Below are positions 26,301 to 32,573 of a stretch of 32,573 nt of DNA, in pieces (the stretch's first letter is position 1; every line of letters begins with the position of its first letter). The notes beneath the pieces were generated by a model. That model was given only the letters and a program-made list of their open reading frames with translations. It searched no databases and was not told where the DNA came from. The stretch spans positions 1 through 32,573 of the forward strand of contig NZ_JAHEBV010000023.1 in the NCBI RefSeq assembly GCF_024642085.1, written 5' to 3'. The DNA is from Novosphingobium sp. Lineage in GTDB: Bacteria; Pseudomonadota; Alphaproteobacteria; Sphingomonadales; Sphingomonadaceae. Position numbers and translations under genes: made by a program.

Positions 26301-28508
26301 TCACGGCAGGGGAAAGTTTTCTCCGAAGATCATTTTGGGCGCGCCGCTGATGGCTCGTGACGCTTCCATGCCCGACATCACCGCAGCCTCCACACAGCCA
26401 TAATTCAGGCCTGTCCTGGTCCAGTCGCCTGCCATGACCATATTATCATACCCGGTATCGGCGGAATGCAGCCGGTACTGCGTGGTCCCTTTGCAGGACA
26501 GAACATAAAGCTCGGACGGGTCGACATTGGCGCGCCAGAACTGCTGGTCGAAATGAGCCACGGCGGGAATGCGGTTTTCGTCGGTATCGTAAAGGATGCG
26601 GAAGTTCAGCGTGTCAGGAAAGCTTTCGGGATAGCCTGCGAACATGGTCCCCGGCAGCAGGAACTGGATGTTGGACCGCATCCATTCCGACGCACGGACA
26701 TTTGCCGCAGCATCCTGAAACACCGGATGGAAAAAGTCATCCCGTGGCGGCAGCGGATCTTTTAGCGCCAGCGGCCCGCAAAAATAGTAAATCGCCCCTG
26801 GCTGCTTGTCGGCCGGCCAGTTTTCCCGGTCAATCAGATGCGACATGTCGGCCACGGTGTTGTGCGGCTGGGCAAATCCCCCATAGACTGGCTGGACGCC
26901 GGCCTTTTGCACCTGTTCCCCGTCGTGGGCATGACGCAGGCTCTTGTCATCGGGGCGCGTCCAGATCTGAAACGCCTGGGTGCCAATCCGCTCAACCTTA
27001 TCGACCATCGTCTGCAATGCTGGCTTTTGGTTCAACATGTCCTGACCGAACGTCGGGATCGGGCCGATCGACGTGCCCAGCACCACAATGTCAAAATCGA
27101 CCCCCCGCTGAAGGGTAGTAGAGCCCACATCCTTCCACACCGTCCAATAGGATTCGAGGCCAAGCGGCTGCTGCTTCAAGGCCTCGCCCTGGTCCAGCTG
27201 GTCGTAGAACGGCTCGCTTGGCCAGCACGGCAGACCCTTGACGTCATACAGCGGCTGATACGATGCACCGCCCTTGACCGTCGCCTGGCGGCCGATCTCC
27301 AATCGCTCGATAGTTTTGCCGTCGGCCGAAGGCACGATCTTGCGCAGCGGGCTGAAGAATTGAAAATTGACCCCCCGCGCGGCCAGCACTTCGTAGAACG
27401 GGCCAAAGATCGTATCCCCCATCCCCGCCTGCATCTTCCAGGCGAACGCTTCTTTGTACGTCCCCGAAAGCCGCAGCAAACCGCGCAGACCGGTGCCGGC
27501 GGCAAGATCGGGCCGCTGATAAGACCCGCGACTGAAGGCAAAGATGCTTTCGTAAGCGACCCGCAGCGTGTCGGAATCCAGTGCGCCCGACTGCGCACCG
27601 TGGCTGGCCAGCCACTCGCGCAGGTCAAGATGATCAAGCTGATCGAAACCCTTGCGCGCGACATCGTCGACGATGATCCCTTTGAGCATGTAATAGCCCA
27701 GCTCGATCAGCGACAGCGCCCGGCGCAGAAACGGCACCGCCTCGATATCGTTTTCGATCATGGCATCAAGCCGCGCCTTGATCGCCCCGCCGATCTGTTC
27801 GACATAGCGCTCAAGCCTGGCCAGCGCATCGTGCATCAGGCCGTGGGCGGCATCGTCATCCGGCGTTTCGCCCAGGCGCTGGACCGCGCTGCGTATGGTT
27901 TGAAAATCAATCGCTTCCGCATCCTTGATCAGGTGCACGCCCAGCGCCTCAACCGGGCGCAGCACCATGCCCATGCAACCCAAGCGGCTTCGTGCCGCAT
28001 CATGAATTTCGCCGGGCAGTGCGATGGTGTGTATGTGCAGCAATTCAAGCAAGCGGTCGACCGCGTGCCAGAACGGCGGCACCGATCCATCCCCCGGTAC
28101 GCCCGGCATGTGCGGCGGTGAAAGGCGCCATTGGGCCCACTGGGCCTTGTAGAACTGCATCAATACGAAAAGATCGTGCGGCTTGAACGCGTCGCGCCAG
28201 GTGGACAGGGGTGTCCCCGGCTTGCGATCCAGCGCGGCATAGACCCGCTGGATGACGTTGAAGGCGTTTTCGTAATAGCCGAACCACAAGTGCAGGCCGT
28301 GCTCTTCGATCCGGTCGCCCTTGTCATGGTTGCGACCGCTGGCCCCCTTGCCGCCAAGACGCCAGCCAAGCTGGTAGACGGTAATTTCGTAACGGTCCTG
28401 CCATCCAGGCTGTTCGGTCAACTCGAATGCCGCAGTCATGGCCCCAACCCCGCCGCCGATTACCGCGACTTTCTGGCGCTTGTCGGGCGTCTGCGGCGCA
28501 TCAGCCAT
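26301..28508 (-). CDS. FAD-dependent oxidoreductase, phytoene-desaturase/amine-oxidase-like (large)
   Basis: A 735-residue flavoprotein. The N-terminus has the dinucleotide fold VAVIGGGVGAMTAAFEL (GxGxxA type) followed by LGWRLGGKGASG (47-58) and EEHGLHLWFGYY, which place it with carotenoid desaturase and hydroxysqualene dehydroxylase relatives. The C-terminus closes the FAD site with MVMAGDWTRTGLNYGCVEAA. It is longer than typical desaturases owing to a helical insert (about 150-330). ATG 28508 overlaps the stop of the preceding gene (ATGGCTGA), indicating coupling. It is the last gene of a three-gene operon. The substrate is unknown; a lipid or isoprenoid is a guess from the family. Confidence 0.8.
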   Translation of the reverse strand: MADAPQTPDKRQKVAVIGGGVGAMTAAFELTEQPGWQDRYEITVYQLGWRLGGKGASGRNHDKGDRIEEHGLHLWFGYYENAFNVIQRVYAALDRKPGTPLSTWRDAFKPHDLFVLMQFYKAQWAQWRLSPPHMPGVPGDGSVPPFWHAVDRLLELLHIHTIALPGEIHDAARSRLGCMGMVLRPVEALGVHLIKDAEAIDFQTIRSAVQRLGETPDDDAAHGLMHDALARLERYVEQIGGAIKARLDAMIENDIEAVPFLRRALSLIELGYYMLKGIIVDDVARKGFDQLDHLDLREWLASHGAQSGALDSDTLRVAYESIFAFSRGSYQRPDLAAGTGLRGLLRLSGTYKEAFAWKMQAGMGDTIFGPFYEVLAARGVNFQFFSPLRKIVPSADGKTIERLEIGRQATVKGGASYQPLYDVKGLPCWPSEPFYDQLDQGEALKQQPLGLESYWTVWKDVGSTTLQRGVDFDIVVLGTSIGPIPTFGQDMLNQKPALQTMVDKVERIGTQAFQIWTRPDDKSLRHAHDGEQVQKAGVQPVYGGFAQPHNTVADMSHLIDRENWPADKQPGAIYYFCGPLALKDPLPPRDDFFHPVFQDAAANVRASEWMRSNIQFLLPGTMFAGYPESFPDTLNFRILYDTDENRIPAVAHFDQQFWRANVDPSELYVLSCKGTTQYRLHSADTGYDNMVMAGDWTRTGLNYGCVEAAVMSGMEASRAISGAPKMIFGENFPLP

Positions 28509-29484
28509 TGGTTTGGGCCTTCCACACTTCGGTGCCCTGCTTCACCGTGAAATCGAAGTTGACCCAAAACGGAAACTCAAGCCGCTGCGGTCCTGCTTTT
28601 AGTCCCAGGTCGGTCAGGATCGGGTGGCTGTCGTAATTGCACAGCGTCGCACGGTAGGTTCCGGTCAACAGGCCGCCACCGTTAAACTTGTCGACGAACG
28701 ATCCTGCCTCAAGGATTGACTGGTAACAGGCTCTTGTCCCGTCGGCAGCGTCGCGGAACTGTTTGAGGAATACCGACGGCACTTCCTCTTCGCGTGCCAG
28801 CTGGATCAGGTTCTTGGCAAAGTTCAGACCCGGCACGATCAGATGGCCGCCGTTGCCGGTCAGCAAATGTGCAATGGCCGAAACCGCGTCCTCCAGATCG
28901 CGCCACACCTCGCCCCCGATGGTGCCAGCCTCGGTCTGGACCACGTCGACCAGGGGTCTGACCTGGCCCTGGCTGGACGACGCGAAGGTTTCCATGACCA
29001 TGGTTGATGTTGTCAGGTGGGTGACCGGATCGCCCTTTTTCGGCAGGTTGACCGGGCCATAGCCCTTGGGAAAGCCGTAAATCTCACGCCCCGCCGCCAC
29101 TGACCAGCTGTTATCGACCGTGATGTATGCAGGATAAAAAACAAAGCGTTGCGCAACATCGATGCCCATTTCGCGCTTTACTGTCACCAACGGCACCCAC
29201 AGGGTCCACGATCCTTCGGTAACCCAACCGATGGCACTATCAGGCGGCATTGTACTGGTGCAATGGTTGGCCATGGCAAAGCTCATCAGCACCAGATCGG
29301 AAATGGCCTGGTAATTGGTCGCTCCGCCCGCTGGCGCGTTCAGAATTGGATCAACCAGACGCTGCTGGATCGCATTGCGGTTTGCGCGCAGGTAGAACCC
29401 GTACATCTGGGTATTGGCGCACAGAAACGGCTGGAGGTGGACCGCTTCTGCCGGCCGGGTGACATAGGGGGGCAGCTCGCTCAT
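28501..29484 (-). CDS. Acetoacetate-decarboxylase-like protein
   Basis: A 327-residue protein with the acetoacetate decarboxylase family motif AAGREIYGFPKGYG. The lysine in FPK (Lys140) corresponds to the Schiff-base lysine of the family. The neighbouring second lysine present in the clostridial enzyme appears replaced by Gly, so decarboxylase activity is uncertain; other family members act as aldolase-dehydratases. I chose ATG 29484 because AAAGGG lies upstream and it follows the previous stop by ten bases; a longer frame to 29781 is antisense-like filler over the flavoprotein gene. It is sandwiched between two FAD oxidoreductases. Confidence 0.75.
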   Translation of the reverse strand: MSELPPYVTRPAEAVHLQPFLCANTQMYGFYLRANRNAIQQRLVDPILNAPAGGATNYQAISDLVLMSFAMANHCTSTMPPDSAIGWVTEGSWTLWVPLVTVKREMGIDVAQRFVFYPAYITVDNSWSVAAGREIYGFPKGYGPVNLPKKGDPVTHLTTSTMVMETFASSSQGQVRPLVDVVQTEAGTIGGEVWRDLEDAVSAIAHLLTGNGGHLIVPGLNFAKNLIQLAREEEVPSVFLKQFRDAADGTRACYQSILEAGSFVDKFNGGGLLTGTYRATLCNYDSHPILTDLGLKAGPQRLEFPFWVNFDFTVKQGTEVWKAQTNG

Positions 29485-29494
29485 TACATCCCTT

Positions 29495-31168
29495 TCACAA
29501 AAGGTGCCCGTTCCACGGCAGGCCCTGGTCGAACCGGGACTGGTCATGGTGCCGGAATGGAGCAAAAATAAGCGGTTCGTGCAGCGGCCACAGTTCGCAA
29601 GGATCAGCGTCTGAACCGAACAGATCGAGCAAGCCGTTGACCGCGCGCCGCGCCGCTTCGTTGGCAGCTTCCATGCATGCGACATCGGTGTAGGTCTGCA
29701 CATAGTCGGACGCCAGCAACAGGTTGCGCGTTGCCAGAACTGCGGTCGGGCGCAGCGCCCAACTGTCGATGAAGTTGACAAACAATGGCTCGGCGTCGGT
29801 TAAGTGGACGGTGCCATCGGGGTGCTGCACCAGATCGGGGTCAAGGAAATGGCTGTGCACATTGTCATCGCTCAGCAGGGTTTTGCCATCCACATTGACC
29901 GACGCCTGTATCTGCGCCCAGACCTCGGCCGCAATTTCCTGTCGGCTGCAGTGTTTGGCCTTCTTCCCAAACAGGATGCCGGCCTTATCCCAATCCGAAA
30001 TGCAGGCTGACAGCACGCCGCGCACAGTTCCATCGCCGCAATTGGGCAGGTGTTCGTCCGACCAGAACTGCGCCTCGGAGATCCCGGTCAGCGCCCACGG
30101 CGTATCGGCGAAAAGCAGGTGGCCGTGGGTAATTGGCACGTCCGCATAAAGGAAAAATTGCATGCCGTTCATCCAGGCCACATTGTCCCTTACGGCCATG
30201 ATACCCTGCAATTGCGGATCGGCTGCAAGCGGATTGTCGGGCCGCTTCTGACTGTGATCAAGTACCGATGCCATCCGCTCGACAGGAAGTGCAAAGACAT
30301 ATGCGTCGGCGGTGACGGTGGAATGCGTCTGTCCGGTGACGACATCGACCCCGCTGCATTTGCCATCAGCGATCCCGAACTGCAGTGCCGCGCAGTCCAT
30401 ATGGAACCTGACCCCCATCCCTTCCAGATGGGTGCGCCAGGGATCGATCCAGACTTTGCTGGTCGGCCCATCGAGCAAGCGGTCAGTCGGATGACCCGGT
30501 GCGACCATTCCAAGCAGCAACTGAATATTGGTATCGCCGACTGTACGGACGCTGGCATGAACCGGGTCGTTGGCCAGCAGTGATCGTGATAGCCCATTTA
30601 CCAGCAGATTGCGGTAGGCCTCTGAATGGTTGTCCGCGTCCAGAAATTCCCACCAGGTAATGCCTTCGTACTGCGCGAGGCGGCGGTCCTGGCAACTTGT
30701 CAGAACTTGCCACAGGCGCTCGGCAAAGAAGGAAACTTCGCCGTGATGCAGGCCGGTGTCGCTGAACATTGCTTCAAAGTCGGTGACCAGATCCGATAAC
30801 GTCTTGGGAAAGCGCGCCGAGATGACGATCGGCGGCGCTCCCATCCGCGCAACTTCGAGCCGATCGGCTACCACCAGGTTTTCCAACACGCTGCCGTCGT
30901 GGGACGGTATCCGCGCCATCGTGTCGGGCAGATGGCGGTAAAACCCGGGAAAAAACCGAAAGCCATGCTCACCAGGCAGAGGATCGCGACCGTCTTTGGC
31001 TGAATGTGGCACATTGATCGAGCGCGCCTTGCCGCCAACCTGCAAAGGGCGCTTTTCGAAAACGTGAATCTCGAAGTCGGCGCCGTAGCCGCTGCGTTCG
31101 GCAAGCTCGTGGGCTACGCTCATTCCGGCGACCCCTCCGCCGAAAATGGCAACTTTCCTGGTCGGCAC
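29495..31168 (-). CDS. FAD-dependent oxidoreductase, carotenoid-desaturase-like (second)
   Basis: A 557-residue flavoprotein with VAIFGGGVAGMSVAHELAER at its start, Glu38 (VFEKR) for ribose binding, VGGKARS (44-50), and EHGFRFFPGFYRHLPDTM, all typical of the phytoene desaturase and HpnE group. The C-terminus has NLLLASDYVQTYTDVACMEA, closing the FAD site. GTG 31168 is preferred, with GGGGGA about eight bases before it; TTG 31183 is an alternative. First gene of the operon with the decarboxylase-like protein and the larger flavoprotein. It is distantly related to the latter, which suggests two redox steps on one substrate. Confidence 0.8.
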   Translation of the reverse strand: MPTRKVAIFGGGVAGMSVAHELAERSGYGADFEIHVFEKRPLQVGGKARSINVPHSAKDGRDPLPGEHGFRFFPGFYRHLPDTMARIPSHDGSVLENLVVADRLEVARMGAPPIVISARFPKTLSDLVTDFEAMFSDTGLHHGEVSFFAERLWQVLTSCQDRRLAQYEGITWWEFLDADNHSEAYRNLLVNGLSRSLLANDPVHASVRTVGDTNIQLLLGMVAPGHPTDRLLDGPTSKVWIDPWRTHLEGMGVRFHMDCAALQFGIADGKCSGVDVVTGQTHSTVTADAYVFALPVERMASVLDHSQKRPDNPLAADPQLQGIMAVRDNVAWMNGMQFFLYADVPITHGHLLFADTPWALTGISEAQFWSDEHLPNCGDGTVRGVLSACISDWDKAGILFGKKAKHCSRQEIAAEVWAQIQASVNVDGKTLLSDDNVHSHFLDPDLVQHPDGTVHLTDAEPLFVNFIDSWALRPTAVLATRNLLLASDYVQTYTDVACMEAANEAARRAVNGLLDLFGSDADPCELWPLHEPLIFAPFRHHDQSRFDQGLPWNGHLL

Positions 31169-31369
31169 GCCCGTTTCCCCCAAACAGTGGCAGAAGAACC
31201 CGTTATGGATTTCTCCTGTGGCGAAGCTGCGCGACCCGGACAGCTGTGATGTTTAACAAAGGTTTGCGCAGATCGTCCGGCAATGCAAGTATTGCCGCGT
31301 CGCAGTGGCTGAGTCTCCAGGAAAGGAACCGGCCGTCCGCGCGTGTCGCGCAGCCAAGGGGTAAGCCGC
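31169..31369. promoter_or_regulatory. Divergent promoter region with inverted repeat
   Basis: 201 bases separate the redox operon and the TIR gene, which are read in opposite directions. The region contains a perfect 7-base inverted repeat, CGGCAAT (31278-31284) and ATTGCCG (31291-31297), with a 6-base gap, a candidate regulator site. A 5-base GCGCG/CGCGC pair lies around 31340-31352. AAGGGG at 31356-31361 is the ribosome site of the TIR gene. Confidence 0.45.
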
Positions 31370-32573
31370 GTGCCGGAACTTTTCATTTCCTACAACCGCA
31401 AGGACCAGGCACACGCGCGCCTGTATGCCGAGGGTTTGAAGGCGGAAGGGTTCGACGTGTGGTGGGATGTAACCCTTCGCACCGGAGAGGCGTGGGATGC
31501 CGTTACCGAAAAGGCGTTGAATGAAGCCGAGGCAGTGGTTGTCCTGTGGTCGCAGCGTTCGGTCAATTCGCGCTGGGTCCGTTCCGAAGCCGCCGTCGCC
31601 CAGCGCAACGGCACCCTGGTTCCTGTTATGATGGAACCCTGCATTCGCCCCGTGATGTTCGAACTGACGCAAAGCGCCGACCTTGCAGGGTGGACCGGCG
31701 ATACGACCGCACCTGCTTGGCGCGGCCTGGTTGACGACATTGCAAATCACCTGGCGCGGCGCAGAAGTGCGCCATCAGCGGAGCATGCCGCTCCGCGATC
31801 GCCCGTACGCTCTGCAACAGAGCGCCGCCAGGTTACGGTGCTGAATGCCGCTTTGGCGCTTGATGAAGGCGGTACAGACCTCGATCCCGAAGACTGGGAT
31901 GCGGCTGTGCGAAATGTTCAGGCTGCAGCCGTTCTTGCGGCCAGAAATTTCGACGCGACCGTCATCAACGGCAGCACTGGCGCGACACTTTTGTTCGGGC
32001 TTGACCAGATCAACGAGCAGGACGCGCTGCATGCCGTTCAGACCGCGCTTGCCCTGGTCGATCAGGTCGGCGCAGCCCGTTTCGCCGATGGATCTACAGC
32101 GCGGCTGCGCTGCGGCCTCGATAGCGGGTCGGTGGTTGCTGGTGCCAACAATCCCGCGCCCGCCGGGCTGGCGCTTGATGGCGCGGCGCAGTTGCAGATG
32201 CTTGCGGCCCCGGGCACGGTGCTCATAGGAAGTGCGGTGGCGACTGTTGCCGGCGGTTTCCTCGAGCTGGAACGCGCCGGACCGCGAGCCTTCCGGGTCC
32301 TTGGCGAAGCTGCCACCCATTCGCGTTTCGAAGTGTCGCGGGCCCGCGGACTGAGCCGCTTCGTTGGACGCGAGCAGGAGTTCGAATTGCTGATGCGCGG
32401 TCTTGAGCGCGCGAGCGAAGGAACCGGGCAGGTCATTGGGGTCATGGCCGAAGCCGGTACCGGCAAGAGCCGCCTGTTTTTCGAGTTTGCGGAGCTGTGC
32501 CGCAGCCACGATATTCCGGTCTACTCCGGGTCCGCATCTCAAGTCGGCAAAAACGCCCCACTGCAAGCCATCA
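31370..32573 (+). CDS. TIR domain - pseudo-cyclase - P-loop ATPase protein (runs off right edge)
   Basis: From GTG 31370 (AAGGGG eight bases upstream), 401 codons are open to the right edge. Residues 1-130 are a TIR domain: PELFISYNRKD, BB-loop region WWDVTLRTGEAWD, and SRWVRSE, whose Glu73 matches the catalytic Glu of TIR NADases. Residues 151-320 follow the class III nucleotidyl cyclase fold (ERRQVTVLNAAL, LRCGLDSGSVVAG, LQMLAAPGTVLIG). Both metal-binding Asp positions are lost (Ala161; STG in place of GDG at 202-204), and the usual NxxxR reads DGAAQ. From 332 a nucleotide-binding ATPase begins (FVGREQEFELL, Walker A AEAGTGKS 360-367). Cyclase-ATPase fusions are common; a TIR at the front with a dead cyclase is unusual. 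A signalling or defence role is inferred. Confidence 0.85.
   Translation, partial: MPELFISYNRKDQAHARLYAEGLKAEGFDVWWDVTLRTGEAWDAVTEKALNEAEAVVVLWSQRSVNSRWVRSEAAVAQRNGTLVPVMMEPCIRPVMFELTQSADLAGWTGDTTAPAWRGLVDDIANHLARRRSAPSAEHAAPRSPVRSATERRQVTVLNAALALDEGGTDLDPEDWDAAVRNVQAAAVLAARNFDATVINGSTGATLLFGLDQINEQDALHAVQTALALVDQVGAARFADGSTARLRCGLDSGSVVAGANNPAPAGLALDGAAQLQMLAAPGTVLIGSAVATVAGGFLELERAGPRAFRVLGEAATHSRFEVSRARGLSRFVGREQEFELLMRGLERASEGTGQVIGVMAEAGTGKSRLFFEFAELCRSHDIPVYSGSASQVGKNAPLQAI

Noticed and set aside
26838..28121. 427-residue plus-strand open frame
   Set aside because: It is the shadow of the large flavoprotein gene on the minus strand; composition is His/Arg/Gln-rich with no domain pattern.
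31278..31297. Inverted repeat as a CRISPR-like or IS end repeat
   Set aside because: Only one copy exists, with short arms and no adjacent element; a regulator site is the more modest reading.
31775..32566. 263-residue minus-strand open frame at the right edge
   Set aside because: It is antisense to the TIR-cyclase-like-ATPase frame, which has clear motifs throughout.

Overview
The window looks like a chromosomal segment of an alphaproteobacterial sphingomonad, most likely Novosphingobium. The gene content and codon use fit that order. The 402-residue D-mannonate dehydratase also carries its active-site residues at the numbers I recall for the characterised Novosphingobium aromaticivorans ManD. 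No rRNA, tRNA or CRISPR array was seen.

Left flank (1-6823): the N-terminus of an autotransporter-like surface protein runs off the left edge. It is followed by two fused, decayed insertion-sequence fragments (an IS630-type 3' end joined to an IS3-type orfAB). Next come envelope genes: two paralogous META-domain lipoproteins, a PrsW-type intramembrane protease and two small membrane proteins. Between them lie at least three decaying genes with frameshifts or in-frame stops. This stretch looks like an eroding accessory region.

Centre (6824-23753): a compact polyuronide utilisation locus. A TonB-dependent receptor and a hexuronate-type MFS transporter handle uptake. Two PF05426-type lyases and a secreted beta-helix protein probably depolymerise the substrate. 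KduI and KduD convert unsaturated uronate to 2-keto-3-deoxygluconate (KDG). UxaC, a UxuB-like reductase and ManD convert free glucuronate to KDG, and KdgK phosphorylates it. A LacI-family regulator sits in the middle. A near-palindromic 14-bp site (core TGACACCGGT) lies just upstream of three transcription units and is the likely operator. Having both the KduI/KduD and the UxaC/UxuB/ManD branches suggests a glucuronate polymer (glucuronan-like) rather than alginate. KDPG aldolase, KdgF and a glycosidase for unsaturated uronates are not in the window.

Right flank (23851-32573): a small lipoprotein, then a candidate signalling/defence island. It has a SLOG-like sensor fused to a membrane domain; a convergent three-gene operon (FAD oxidoreductase, acetoacetate-decarboxylase-like protein, second FAD oxidoreductase); and, divergent from that operon, a protein running off the right edge. 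That last protein is a TIR domain, a class III cyclase-like domain that has lost its catalytic residues, and a P-loop ATPase. A TIR enzyme near a SLOG-membrane protein resembles the logic of Thoeris immunity, but here it surrounds a redox cassette. This is the most novel part of the window; the link between its parts is inferred from gene order only.
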